This document shows, piece after piece, positions 11,112 to 20,575 of a stretch of DNA of 64,000 nucleotides. The position numbers were made by a program, and so were the translations under genes. The DNA lies in NCBI RefSeq assembly GCF_014384885.1, contig NZ_JACRST010000002.1, positions 139,876 through 203,875 of the forward strand. Direction: 5' to 3'. Numbering within the stretch: position 1 is the first letter of the stretch; each line of letters begins with the position of its first letter. Below the pieces are notes generated by a model. That model made no database searches. It had not been told where the DNA came from and worked only from the letters and a program-made list of their open reading frames with translations. Origin of the DNA: Ligaoa zhengdingensis. Its GTDB lineage: Bacteria; Bacillota; Clostridia; Oscillospirales; Ruminococcaceae.

Positions 11112-12884
11112 CTAGTCGATCAACATTTTTCCTTCCTCAAAAGCTATTTTCCTCACCTGCTGCCCCTTCGCGGTATTCACCAACACAGTGAGCTCGTTGT
11201 CGTCGTCATGAAAACTGTACAGCTCATGCAGCAGGGCATCCAGCTTGGCGATGCCGTGGGTGAGCGCGGGATTGCTGTTGGATGCGATCGCGCCGTCGAT
11301 CAGGGCGCTGAAATAGGTGAGCAGCGGCAGGGTGATGGGAAACTCCCGATCCTTCACCTTGAGCACCAGCGACCACTTCTCATCAGCATCCTCAAAGCGG
11401 TTGTTCTCCTTCCGCTGGCAGAGTTCGAGGTCGCTCTTGTTGACCGTGCCGAGCACCAGCATCACGTTTTGGAACACGTCGTCCTCGCGGCGGAGGGTCA
11501 AAAACAGCGGCATGTCCCCGCTGGGCAAAAATCCGGTATTCTTCTTGTAAAGCGCCTGAAAAATGGTATTCTGCATCCGTTTGAGCATCAGGCGGGGCTG
11601 CCGGCCGGAGATCAGCTTTTTATAGTCGGTAAAATGCCTGCCAAACACCTGATTCATCACCTGTTCCATCTGAGCCTCGTCGCTGCACATGCTGTACATC
11701 AGATAGAACCGCCGCACCGCCCGGCGCAATTGGGTTTCGCGCTTCTGCACGGGGTTGGAGGAGGCCGCGCCCTCCTCTGAAATCCGGTAATATCTCCGGT
11801 TTTTCCGGAACAGTTCGGTCAGCTCCGTCTGGATTTCCGGGCTGAAGCAGGTATAATCATGGTTGACAAACAGGCTGTAGTCCGCATCCAGCGCGATTTT
11901 GTCCAGCTCCAGGCTCCTGATCTGCTCGATTCCCTTCACCTGGCCCGCGTCCTTGTCGTCGCGCAGGCCGACACAGCCGAAAAAGAGGTTGGCAAAGTTG
12001 TAATCGAAGAAAGGGGCCCTGTAATAATGCCCCTGGATGGCGTCACAGGTGAGGTTCCCGGTGAGTGCATAACTGATCTGGCCCACCATCTGGCGGATGG
12101 TCATGCGCTTGTCATTCTCGTATAGGTAGCGGTAATAATTTTCCAAAAACGCCAGCACGCGCTTGCGGTGCTCGCTGACATACCTGCGGTTCCAGCAGAT
12201 GGGGCAGCGGTCTTCGCAGGCGCAGCCGTCGCACGCAGCCCACAGGTCGTCCGCGAGGATATTTTCCAAAATTCTGCCGGCAAACGCGACGTTGTCCACC
12301 CGCGCAATGTTGACGAGGACGAAGGAATACCCCTCGATCTCAATCGCAGCGTCCCCGCTCCTGTCGAGCTGCCTGAGCAGGGTGGACTGGAGCTCGATCC
12401 TCTCGTCCTCCCCAAACGGCGACCCTTTCTCCGCGCGTATCTCCTGCACCAGCTTGACAAACACATCCATCAGCGGCCCGGTGTTGCTGATGAGCAGGCT
12501 GCTTTTCCCATTTGCCGGAGATTCGAGCGCTTTCCGAAGCACCCCGGTCTGGTCGTGCTTGGGAATTTCGCTCATATCCTTGACATAGTAGAAATGCTCG
12601 TAATCCTTCTGTTTTTCCAGGCCCTCCGTCGGCGCCAGCAGACCCTCCTGTTTGAGCGCCTGCACCAAAATGCTGGTTTTGCCGTCGCCCGCGTGGCCGG
12701 TCAGCACAAACGCCTCGTACCGCTGCCGTTCCAGCCCCTCGGCGATATACCCGCCCAGCCTGCGGTCTACCTTGATCCGGTCGTAATAGGCGCTTTTCAC
12801 CTGCACCTCCGCCAGGGAACCGGTGGAATCGCTGCCCGCATTGTTGGTCGAGTTCAGGTAGTTGACAAATTCGTTCATGGTCAT
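11112..12884 (-). CDS. sspF: SspF/DptF-like P-loop ATPase
   Basis: A 590-residue P-loop protein. Walker A GHAGDGKTS lies at residues 63-71, after a short N-terminal segment, and a cysteine cluster CDGCACEDRCPIC at about 215-230 probably binds zinc. The architecture and length agree with DptF, the first protein of the phosphorothioation-dependent restriction module. The start ATG at 12,884 overlaps the sspA stop as ATGA, so translation is coupled to the sulfur-supplying enzyme. It probably works as the ATPase partner of SspG and SspH in recognising or processing unmodified DNA (family inference). Confidence 0.75.
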   Translation of the reverse strand: MTMNEFVNYLNSTNNAGSDSTGSLAEVQVKSAYYDRIKVDRRLGGYIAEGLERQRYEAFVLTGHAGDGKTSILVQALKQEGLLAPTEGLEKQKDYEHFYYVKDMSEIPKHDQTGVLRKALESPANGKSSLLISNTGPLMDVFVKLVQEIRAEKGSPFGEDERIELQSTLLRQLDRSGDAAIEIEGYSFVLVNIARVDNVAFAGRILENILADDLWAACDGCACEDRCPICWNRRYVSEHRKRVLAFLENYYRYLYENDKRMTIRQMVGQISYALTGNLTCDAIQGHYYRAPFFDYNFANLFFGCVGLRDDKDAGQVKGIEQIRSLELDKIALDADYSLFVNHDYTCFSPEIQTELTELFRKNRRYYRISEEGAASSNPVQKRETQLRRAVRRFYLMYSMCSDEAQMEQVMNQVFGRHFTDYKKLISGRQPRLMLKRMQNTIFQALYKKNTGFLPSGDMPLFLTLRREDDVFQNVMLVLGTVNKSDLELCQRKENNRFEDADEKWSLVLKVKDREFPITLPLLTYFSALIDGAIASNSNPALTHGIAKLDALLHELYSFHDDDNELTVLVNTAKGQQVRKIAFEEGKMLID

Positions 12885-14044
12885 GCCCCCTCTATCTCAG
12901 AAACGGCTTTGATCACTGTGTCGATCTCCTCCATCGTATTGAAATAACTCAGGCTCAGGCGAACCGTCCCTTTATAAACAGTCGATCCGATGAAATCGTG
13001 CACATAAGGCGCACAGTGGTATCCGGTCCGCACCGCAATCCCGTAATCCTGGTCCAGGATCGCGCCGACCTCGCCGGCCTCATACCCTTCCAGGTTGATC
13101 GACAGGACGCTGGTGTGCCGGTGCAAATCTGCGGGGAGGTAGAGCTTCACGCCGCCGAGGCCGCTGAGGCCGTCGATCAGCCTGCGCATCAGGTCCTTTT
13201 TGTGCCGGTAAATCTGGCCCCTGCCGACCGACTCGATCCATTGAAGCGATTCGTTCAAGCTCGCGATCGCGATGACGTTGGGGCTTGCAAATTCGTAGCC
13301 CGCGGGCGTCGAGGGCGGCATACCGAGGTTGAGGGAATCAGAACCGGTCCCCCCTGCAAAAAAGGGATGAAGCGGATATCCGCTGTTTTTGACAAATCCG
13401 CCCACGCCGAATGCGGCGTACAAATTTTTGTGGCCCGCAAACACCAAAAAATCGATGCCGGACACGGAAAGGTCGATGTCGAGCAGCCCCAGCGACTGGG
13501 ACGCATCGACGATCACCGCCGCGCCGTATTCCTTGGCCGCCCGCACAATCTCATCCAGCGGGGAGATCAGGCCGATCACGTTGCTGACGTGATCGACGAG
13601 CACATAGTCCGGTGGGTCGATTGAAAACAGCCGCTCCATCTCTGCGGCGTCGAGCTGGTAGGTGGTCTTATCGTAGGGCAGCAGGTGCACCGCAGCGCCG
13701 CATCTCCGGCGGATGGCCTCCAGCGGGCGGGCCGCCGCGTTGTGCTCAAATGGGGTGACATAGACATTTTTATACTCGTCCCACTCCAGCCCGAACAGAA
13801 TCTCGTTGAGGGCGATGGTTGCAGACGGGGTGAAGACGACATCGTCCGGGCTTTTCGCACCGGCCAGCTTCGCTGTGCGCGCCCTCGCCTCATCGACCAC
13901 CGCCGCGGCCGACTTTGCAGCGGCGTAAGAGCCGCGGCCGACGTTCACGGCCAGATTACGCTGTGCGAAATCGACCGCCCGGTAAACGCATTCCGGCTTG
14001 GGGAAGGTCGTCGCAGCGTTATCCAAATAAATCATATCGTTCAT
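12881..14044 (-). CDS. sspA: Cysteine desulfurase (SspA/DndA role)
   Basis: Class V PLP aminotransferase of 387 residues. Seen: N-terminal LDNAATTFPKP, PLP lysine in FAGHKNLYA (about Lys203), and the catalytic cysteine in VRTGYHCAP (about Cys341), the short-loop arrangement of the SufS/CsdA-like group. It takes sulfur from L-cysteine as a persulfide. Its place inside the operon, 10 nt after sspC and overlapping sspF, indicates that it supplies the sulfur for DNA phosphorothioation rather than general Fe-S assembly. Many Ssp or Dnd operons borrow a chromosomal desulfurase, so a dedicated copy makes the island self-sufficient. The start ATG has AAGGAG 7 nt upstream. Confidence 0.88.
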   Translation of the reverse strand: MNDMIYLDNAATTFPKPECVYRAVDFAQRNLAVNVGRGSYAAAKSAAAVVDEARARTAKLAGAKSPDDVVFTPSATIALNEILFGLEWDEYKNVYVTPFEHNAAARPLEAIRRRCGAAVHLLPYDKTTYQLDAAEMERLFSIDPPDYVLVDHVSNVIGLISPLDEIVRAAKEYGAAVIVDASQSLGLLDIDLSVSGIDFLVFAGHKNLYAAFGVGGFVKNSGYPLHPFFAGGTGSDSLNLGMPPSTPAGYEFASPNVIAIASLNESLQWIESVGRGQIYRHKKDLMRRLIDGLSGLGGVKLYLPADLHRHTSVLSINLEGYEAGEVGAILDQDYGIAVRTGYHCAPYVHDFIGSTVYKGTVRLSLSYFNTMEEIDTVIKAVSEIEGA

Positions 14045-14054
14045 ACGGCGCTCC

Positions 14055-17000
14055 TTAATCCAAAAGGTCTTTCATCAGTTGAATCAGAATGGCGAGCTGT
14101 TCGTCGGGTTCCAGCGCGCCGTTGTACTCCTCGAAGACGGCCTGAAGGTTGTTGAGAGCCGTCCTCCCCAGCGGGGAGATTTCCTCCTCCGAGAACGCCT
14201 TTTCTATCCTCCGTCCGGTCAGGTTGATGACCACATTGCAGGGACCCGCCCCCTGCGCCTCCCCATCCGCCTGATACTCGTTGATCCGCCGGATGGCAGA
14301 CGATATCTCGCCGTCAAACTGCGCCGCCAGGGCGTCGTTCCAGTCCTCGATCGCCATGGAAGAGAAGCGGTAGACGAGGTCGTCCAGGGTCTGTTCGTCG
14401 TCGTACCCGCTGAGCTTCCCCGCGAAGGATAGCAGCTCGTTTGCGGTACTGTCGAACAGGTGGGTTCTGGCCGCCGCGGGCAGACCGTCCCGCCACGTCT
14501 GAATCGCGCGGGAGAGCCCACCCCGGTAGCCCGGCGCAAATTGCGCGATCAGCCTCCCTCTGAGTTCCGCTTTGCAGCGCTGCAGGTGGCCCTCCAAAAA
14601 GGATTTCGCGCCCTCAATCTCAACGTAGCATTCGGATATGTCGCCGGACGGGCTGAGGCTTTGGCGGAAGGTGCTGAAGAGCAGCTCGCGGGAGTTTGTC
14701 TCAAACCTCAGCAGCTCGCGCCGGATGGTTTTGACCTCCTCGCCGACGGCCTTGGATTCGCCGTTCTCCCAATAGGACCCAAACTTCTTGGTATATTCGG
14801 GGAGCGCGCGCATCCAGTTCTGCATACTCTTGACCACGCGGTAGATGCGGTTGACGCTGGTGGTTCTCAGGTCCTGATAGGGGGCGAACAGGGTTTCCAG
14901 ACGGTCCAAGTAGGCTTCGCGCTCCCCCGTGCCCGCTTCCAGCAGCATCTCATACTGTTGCGGCGCCTCCACCAGCCCGCCCAGGATGGCGGAGGAGAGC
15001 TCGACCTCCTTGCCCGCATAGTAGAAGACGGCATTTTCCCTGTATTGCCGCAGGGCATAGGCGAGGAACAGGGGGATGACCCCCTTGCGCACCCCAAATG
15101 GGGCCTCTGTCAACGTCTGGTACAGAGCGCCGAAGTTCCGCCGCTCCTCCTCGCAGGAGGTGATGAAGCGCGCGATCTCGCCGAGTACCGCGCGGATGCC
15201 CGGGTCCTGCGCCTCGGTGGAGCGGTCCAGACCTGTGCGCACAAACATCGATTTGAAAATGCTCACCTCCGGGCCAAAGCCATCCATACAGGGGATCACG
15301 TTGTCGTCGGCGCGCTCCAGAATCCAGTCGGCGACGAGGGCGCGCGCCTTGCGGATTTGAGGTGTTATCACATTTTTGTTGACCATCTCGTTGTTGACAA
15401 CCGGGGTCTGCCAATAGCAAACGCTGCAAATGCGGGAGATTTCGTGGTTGAGCTCCACCTGGCGGCAGATGACAGGGAACGGCCCGTCACAATTGACAAA
15501 GTAGCTGTTGGGGCTGCCCGGCGAGTACAGGTCCTGTACCGCTTGGTGGATCTGCCGGAAGATATCCTCCTCCAGGTTGTCCATCTCCTCGAGATAATGC
15601 GGGTCCCCCATCTGATCCGCCATATCCGCCTTGAGCCGCTGAATCGCGACGTACTTCTTCAGCAGCTCCTCCTGCTGAAAAAACGCCTTGGACATGCACA
15701 GCACGATCTGCGGCTGCCCGTGAAACGACCGCACCTTCTGTTCGATCTCCTCAGCCGCGACCTCCCCTTCGTTGACGATGTAGATCACGAGGCCGTCGTA
15801 GGGATAATCGGCCAAAAGTTGTGAAGCGTCCTGGTAGTGCAGAAAGACTTTGGCCTCCAGGAAAATATTCTTGAAATAGCGCACCATCCGGAACCTGTCG
15901 TTGTATTCCCGCGGCATCACAAAGCCGAGGTCCACCACGTCCGCGAGAACCTCACAGGTCTTGATCCGCGCGAGCTTGGATTTGACGTAGGTCTCCACAT
16001 TCTTCTGCACATCCACGCCGTTAGCGGTCATCAGGACGTATTCCGACGAACCGTGCTGCACCAGAATATGCCGCTTGAGCAGCTCGCGGCTCGCCCTGGC
16101 GAACCGGTCGTCGTCCATCATCAGGGCCGCTTTGATGTGCGACGATGTGCATCGAAACGCCTCGTCCCCGATGATCTTGATGACGGCGAACGCCTTGAGG
16201 ATTTTGAGCTGATCCCCGTCTGAAACCTGCCGGATGGCGGAATCGGCCTTGGCCCAGATGCTGTGCACAGTGGTGTTAAACACCTCCCGTTTGAACAGCT
16301 CCCCAAAATAATCGTAGATCGATTCCACCGTGAGGAACCGCAGGGTGTCGTAGTCGTTTTGCAGAAACGCGGAGAGCGTGTTTGCATCGCGCTGCGCCAG
16401 GAAGGTGAACAGCGTCCGCTCATTTTGCCCCACCTTCTCGCTGACCTTGAGTAGCGCGTATGCGCTGAGGGGGGACAGCGGAAAGCAGCCGTAGACGAGC
16501 TTTTGCTCGAACGCCTGCTGCGAGAGGTCGCCAAACACGCCCACCATCGACGAGACGCTGATCGCCCGCTCAAACTCCGCCCGGTGTTCCCGCTTGAAGT
16601 CTTCAAACTCGGGCGCCTTTTCAATCGCGTTGGAAATCAGCTCGTAGCTCTGCTCGGACGGCGCGATGAAGCGAAGCTGGCGGAAGCGCCCCTCCACCGT
16701 TTTGAAGCTGTCGCTGGCGGAGTAGTCTAAAATCTCCTTGTGGGTGACACAGGTGAAATGAATCTGCTGCCTGCCGCTGCGGGTCGCGGCCTCGGCCATA
16801 TCCTGGATGATCTTGAAGTTGAGCATCCTGCTCCTGTCCAGATTGGCCTCCAGGAACTTGCTGAACTCGTCGAAAATGATGTTGATGCCACGAAACGGCG
16901 TCTGTTCACAAAGGGCGTTGACCACCGATGTGTAGAGCTTGACCACGTCCATATTGATGAGGGGGTTGAACTCCGCGCCCGCAGCCACCGAGGGGTAACA

Positions 17001-17654
17001 GGCGCAGAACAGCTCGTAGGCAGCCTGGTCGTACCGCTTGAGGCCGATCAGCAGGTCCTCGACCGAGCGCTTGTGCTGCCTCAGCTCCCGGCCCAGCTTT
17101 TCGTACGCCTCGGGAAAGGACGCCTCCCACTTGCCGATCATGGCGCAGGCAGCGTCAAAGTAGGTCTCAGGCAGCAGGTTCTGCAGGCCGGTGTTGACCA
17201 GCGCGTCCCGCAGCGCGACGATAAACGCCTGATTGATGTCGGTCGTGTTGCTGTTGACGATCACAGGCAGCGTCCGGATGCCAGACTCCACCACAACTTT
17301 GGCCAGCTCGCCGACCTCGGGATTGACGGCGCTGATCTTGCTGCAGAGCTCCCGCTGCGCCCTCGCGGCCTCCTCTGCCGTCCCCCCGCCGACAGCGTAC
17401 ACGTCGAGGGAGGTCAGCGCGGTGAGGATGAGCAGGAGGTGAGATTTTCCACGTCCATACGGGCCGATGAACACCGTCGCTCTGTTTTGCGTGTTGTTGT
17501 CGTAATAGAAGGATTGCAAAAAATCGCCGAGAATCTTGACGGACTGCTCGGTCGGTATGTAACAATCGACCTTGTCGATTTGATTCAAGTCATACTCCAG
17601 GTTGATCGAGGTCTGAAACTTCTCGTTCACCCGGATGAAACTACCGTATTTCAT
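14055..17654 (-). CDS. sspC: SspC-like large P-loop ATPase of DNA phosphorothioation
   Basis: A 1,199-residue protein. Walker A GPYGRGKSH is at residues 64-72 and Walker B INIIFDEFSKF at about 255-265, a pattern like the AAA-type ATPases of BrxC/PglY and SspC. The long C-terminal part has no clear catalytic motif but is predicted helical. It sits 3 nt after sspB and 10 nt before sspA. In the known single-strand phosphorothioation pathway SspC provides the ATPase activity needed for sulfur insertion after SspB nicking. The assignment depends on context plus P-loop. A BREX-type BrxC was considered, but no other BREX gene is present. Confidence 0.72.
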   Translation of the reverse strand: MKYGSFIRVNEKFQTSINLEYDLNQIDKVDCYIPTEQSVKILGDFLQSFYYDNNTQNRATVFIGPYGRGKSHLLLILTALTSLDVYAVGGGTAEEAARAQRELCSKISAVNPEVGELAKVVVESGIRTLPVIVNSNTTDINQAFIVALRDALVNTGLQNLLPETYFDAACAMIGKWEASFPEAYEKLGRELRQHKRSVEDLLIGLKRYDQAAYELFCACYPSVAAGAEFNPLINMDVVKLYTSVVNALCEQTPFRGINIIFDEFSKFLEANLDRSRMLNFKIIQDMAEAATRSGRQQIHFTCVTHKEILDYSASDSFKTVEGRFRQLRFIAPSEQSYELISNAIEKAPEFEDFKREHRAEFERAISVSSMVGVFGDLSQQAFEQKLVYGCFPLSPLSAYALLKVSEKVGQNERTLFTFLAQRDANTLSAFLQNDYDTLRFLTVESIYDYFGELFKREVFNTTVHSIWAKADSAIRQVSDGDQLKILKAFAVIKIIGDEAFRCTSSHIKAALMMDDDRFARASRELLKRHILVQHGSSEYVLMTANGVDVQKNVETYVKSKLARIKTCEVLADVVDLGFVMPREYNDRFRMVRYFKNIFLEAKVFLHYQDASQLLADYPYDGLVIYIVNEGEVAAEEIEQKVRSFHGQPQIVLCMSKAFFQQEELLKKYVAIQRLKADMADQMGDPHYLEEMDNLEEDIFRQIHQAVQDLYSPGSPNSYFVNCDGPFPVICRQVELNHEISRICSVCYWQTPVVNNEMVNKNVITPQIRKARALVADWILERADDNVIPCMDGFGPEVSIFKSMFVRTGLDRSTEAQDPGIRAVLGEIARFITSCEEERRNFGALYQTLTEAPFGVRKGVIPLFLAYALRQYRENAVFYYAGKEVELSSAILGGLVEAPQQYEMLLEAGTGEREAYLDRLETLFAPYQDLRTTSVNRIYRVVKSMQNWMRALPEYTKKFGSYWENGESKAVGEEVKTIRRELLRFETNSRELLFSTFRQSLSPSGDISECYVEIEGAKSFLEGHLQRCKAELRGRLIAQFAPGYRGGLSRAIQTWRDGLPAAARTHLFDSTANELLSFAGKLSGYDDEQTLDDLVYRFSSMAIEDWNDALAAQFDGEISSAIRRINEYQADGEAQGAGPCNVVINLTGRRIEKAFSEEEISPLGRTALNNLQAVFEEYNGALEPDEQLAILIQLMKDLLD

Positions 17655-17657
17655 GGA

Positions 17658-18560
17658 TTACCTCACCGTTGCTTTTTCATAATACGCCGTCATAATCTCA
17701 GGCGGCGTGGGGGAATCTTCCAGGTACACCATGTCCAGGCCGACCGTGCGGGTGAGCGTGAGCAGCCCGGAGACCCGGAGCTGGTCGAGATACTCGTTGA
17801 GCCCCACCCGATTGAGGTGGAACACCTTACCGACGTTGTTGGGCGCGCCGAGCAGATCATCGATGCTGACCGAGCGCTTGCCTTCGGCCAAATTCTTCCT
17901 GATGACGTAGAGGACGGCCAGCTTATCCAGCTGGTCGGGTGATGGCGCTACCTTTCGGTATGCGTTTTTGGAGTTGGCGCTCCTTCGGATGAGCCCCAAG
18001 GCCGCGAAAGGGCACCCGAGGCTCTCCTCCGGGTCCTCGCTGGTCTCCGCGCTGAGGTACATCTTCAGGATGCTGGCGCAGTCGCTGTAAAACGACTTCT
18101 CGGAGAAGGCAGCCCCCTCCTCCATCCGCTTGACCAGCTGCGCTTTGCACATCAGGAACAGATCCTCCTTAGTGAAGTTCTCCCCCTCGTACTCGTTGAA
18201 AAAGATGTTCCAGGCGATGCAGAACTCCTCGTTGGCCACGATGTTCGCATGGAGCAGCCAGAGGGTGAAGATATCGTCAAAATACGGGTCGTAGCGGTCG
18301 ATCACACGGCCGAAGTCCTCGGTGATCGTCTGGACGCGGCCGCCGTTTTGATACACCTCTTGGGTGAGGCCGGTGGCCTGAAGCCAAAACCGAACCGACT
18401 TGACCATCTTGCTGCCCATGCCGAGCAGTTCCATCGCCTCGCGCTTGGCGAACAGCCTGGGGTCCTCTGCCACGCAGCGCATCCCCTTGCGGAGCCAGCC
18501 CTCGCGGATGTTGAAGGATTCGTTTCCCTTGAGCCTCACCTTGTTGAGCTTATTGTTCAT
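17658..18560 (-). CDS. sspB: SspB-like DUF4007 protein (putative nickase of DNA phosphorothioation)
   Basis: A 300-residue protein whose N-terminus (GNESFNIREGWLRKGM, then FLL-type helices) fits DUF4007, a family found beside PAPS-reductase-like genes. To my knowledge the characterised SspB nickase of ssDNA phosphorothioation belongs to it. The C-terminal third looks like a winged-helix domain (VSIDDLLGAPNNVGKVFHLNR ... LDQLRVSGLLTLTRT). The ATG at 18,560 is preferred because it overlaps the sspD stop; a GTG at 18,581 in frame has no ribosome binding site. Role by inference: it nicks one strand at the target motif so that SspC/SspD can exchange oxygen for sulfur. Confidence 0.75.
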   Translation of the reverse strand: MNNKLNKVRLKGNESFNIREGWLRKGMRCVAEDPRLFAKREAMELLGMGSKMVKSVRFWLQATGLTQEVYQNGGRVQTITEDFGRVIDRYDPYFDDIFTLWLLHANIVANEEFCIAWNIFFNEYEGENFTKEDLFLMCKAQLVKRMEEGAAFSEKSFYSDCASILKMYLSAETSEDPEESLGCPFAALGLIRRSANSKNAYRKVAPSPDQLDKLAVLYVIRKNLAEGKRSVSIDDLLGAPNNVGKVFHLNRVGLNEYLDQLRVSGLLTLTRTVGLDMVYLEDSPTPPEIMTAYYEKATVR

Positions 18561-20310
18561 TCTCAGAATATCCCTTTCCACGGGGCAGCAGCACCCGCCT
18601 CATATAGCATCCGCCTGTATAGTGGTTGATACATTCGCAGCAGTGGTTGCATTTGCCCTCATCGATTTCATATCGGTATTGATAGCCGGTCTCCCCGACT
18701 TTGATCAGCTTGATCGCATTTTGCTTGCAGACCGTCTCGCAGGCGTGACACCCCGCACAGAGCTGGTATTTGGTGATCTGGCATTTGAATTTCAGCTCGA
18801 TCTCCGCCGTCTTGATCCGATGGGCGATCGGCGTACTCAGAATGGTGATGCGCAGCTCGTCCGTGCCCAGCCTGCCCTGCAACTTCATAATCGGCTGCAT
18901 GGTTTTATGGTCGAGGATGTAGACCTCGCCCAGCCTGGGGTTGCCCATATCGAATTTGAGGACGCCGAACGGCTTAAAAAGCTCGTAGAGCTCCCTGGTG
19001 ATGGGTTTATTCAGGACATAGTTGAAGCTCTTGGCGTCGGTTGCGCAGGGCTTAAATTCAATCGCCACATTCTTGCTCAGCTCGATCCCCGCGCCCCCCT
19101 GCCGCGCCTTCCATCCGCCAGAGGCGACATATTCCTCGGGGTTCTCCTTGCCCATCTTCACCGCAAAGCGGTAGAGGATGTCGTGGAACCGCTTGCTCTG
19201 CTCGGGCATATAGATGCTCGCCAGAAACTGCGACCACCTGCTGTTGTTGGGGCAGCACCAGCAGCCCACACGGGTATAACCCAACCGGTAGGCGTCGTTG
19301 AAGTCGATTCCGGTGGTCAGCAGGTAGAGCCAAATGTCGTAATCCAGCCAGTCGATGATGGGCGAGGCGACCAGCTGCTTGCTGATCTTCCGGCCCACCG
19401 AGGACCGCTCATAGGTATTGCGGCTCGCCGATTCACTCCGCCGGATGCCGTAAAACGTGAGCACGGCCTTGTTGTCGGCATCGAAGGTCCTTTTGATTTT
19501 CTCCCCAATGAAGCCGGTTTTGAAGATGTTGCAGCACCACCGCAGGGTGCGGCTCGGTGGGCCGAACACCTCGCAGAGGTCAAAAAAATCCTGATCCCTG
19601 TTTTCGGCGCGCAACATGGGGGTCTTGCGGTTCTCCTTGCGGAAGCGCTCCAGATATTCGTAGGTCTGAGGGAACTCGAGGGTCGTGTTTCCAAAGATGT
19701 GGATGACGGAGGGATTGCTGAGCGCCTTGCGCACCAGGTCGCTGACCACCGTCGAATCCTTTCCTCCTGAAAAGGAGACAAACGACGCCACGTTGTCGGT
19801 GTTGAGAAAGCGCTGGGAATAGCCGCTGACGTACTGCCGCGCCTCGGTTGTGATGAAGTGGAGGTGCTGCGCGTTCGCCTGAATCCAGCGGCCGATCATC
19901 TCGTTGAACGGCCCATAGGAATTCTGCGGTTTGTACCTTTCCAGCTTTGCACGAATCTCCTCGGGGTCGTACCGGCGCAGGTTGGAGACGGAAAACGGGA
20001 TACGCTTCCCGTTCACATAGTAGCGGTTTCCCGTGCCGTTCCAGACGGAATCGTGCAGAAACGCAAACGGCTGATCCAGCATAATCTCGATCAGCAGCCG
20101 CTCTTCGGGGAACACCGGCCTCGCATCCGACGTGAAGTACGCCCCGCGGCCGTGGCAAAGGGGGCAGGTCTCTTCGTAAAGCGGGATATTGCAGGAGGGG
20201 CACCAATAGAGCTCGCTCTTCATCTCCGTCCTCTTGTTGCAGATGGGGCATTCACTCTTCTCCACCGCGATCTTACAGTTGTTGCAATAGTAACTAACCA
20301 TCTCATTCAC
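18550..20310 (-). CDS. sspD: SspD/DndC-like PAPS reductase-family sulfur transferase with zinc ribbons and ferredoxin tail
   Basis: First gene of the defence operon. Residues 9-52 hold two CxxC..CxxC zinc ribbons. The PP-loop SFSGGKDST is at 179-187, followed by the PAPS-reductase-type segments LRWCCNIFK and a further Cys pair (VGCWCCPNN). The last 90 residues contain a 2[4Fe-4S] ferredoxin-like pattern (CAGCHACETVC and CNHCCECINHYTGGC). The family activates substrate by adenylation and transfers sulfur; in DndC/SspD the acceptor is the DNA backbone. Fusion to an electron-transfer ferredoxin and two zinc ribbons makes it 586 residues, longer than a simple DndC. A role in assimilatory sulfate reduction is unlikely given the seven-gene context. 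Confidence 0.85.
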   Translation of the reverse strand: MNEMVSYYCNNCKIAVEKSECPICNKRTEMKSELYWCPSCNIPLYEETCPLCHGRGAYFTSDARPVFPEERLLIEIMLDQPFAFLHDSVWNGTGNRYYVNGKRIPFSVSNLRRYDPEEIRAKLERYKPQNSYGPFNEMIGRWIQANAQHLHFITTEARQYVSGYSQRFLNTDNVASFVSFSGGKDSTVVSDLVRKALSNPSVIHIFGNTTLEFPQTYEYLERFRKENRKTPMLRAENRDQDFFDLCEVFGPPSRTLRWCCNIFKTGFIGEKIKRTFDADNKAVLTFYGIRRSESASRNTYERSSVGRKISKQLVASPIIDWLDYDIWLYLLTTGIDFNDAYRLGYTRVGCWCCPNNSRWSQFLASIYMPEQSKRFHDILYRFAVKMGKENPEEYVASGGWKARQGGAGIELSKNVAIEFKPCATDAKSFNYVLNKPITRELYELFKPFGVLKFDMGNPRLGEVYILDHKTMQPIMKLQGRLGTDELRITILSTPIAHRIKTAEIELKFKCQITKYQLCAGCHACETVCKQNAIKLIKVGETGYQYRYEIDEGKCNHCCECINHYTGGCYMRRVLLPRGKGYSENEQ

Positions 20311-20575
20311 CTGCCTTTGCTTACCGCCATGATATCATATATTCGGTCCCATAAAACGGATTATCCGGCAAAACACCCCCGCCGCTTGAGGCGGGGCGAA
20401 CCGATCGGATTCAACAGAGTGCTCCCTACAACTTTACCATATCAGACCGATTCTTTCAATCTGGAATCCTGGAATTCGAGCTTTTCCGCCGTGGCCCGCC
20501 CCAGACATATCCGGACTTGTTCCCCGCATAAGAGTGATGGGACGGATTTTTCCTAACATGTAATAGGGAGCGGCG
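20311..20575. other. Divergent intergenic region of the island
   Basis: Separates the ssp operon (minus) from the recombinase module (plus). It holds a GC-rich hairpin (CCCGCC/GGCGGG, 20,379-20,395) and an AT-rich stretch at 20,330-20,345 that could supply a -10 for sspD, but no convincing -35 is seen. No ORF with a ribosome binding site. Confidence 0.5.

Noticed and set aside
14055..17654. BREX system (BrxC-like ATPase)
   Set aside because: No PglX methylase, PglZ phosphatase, BrxA/B or Lon-like gene is present; sulfur genes on both sides fit Ssp better.
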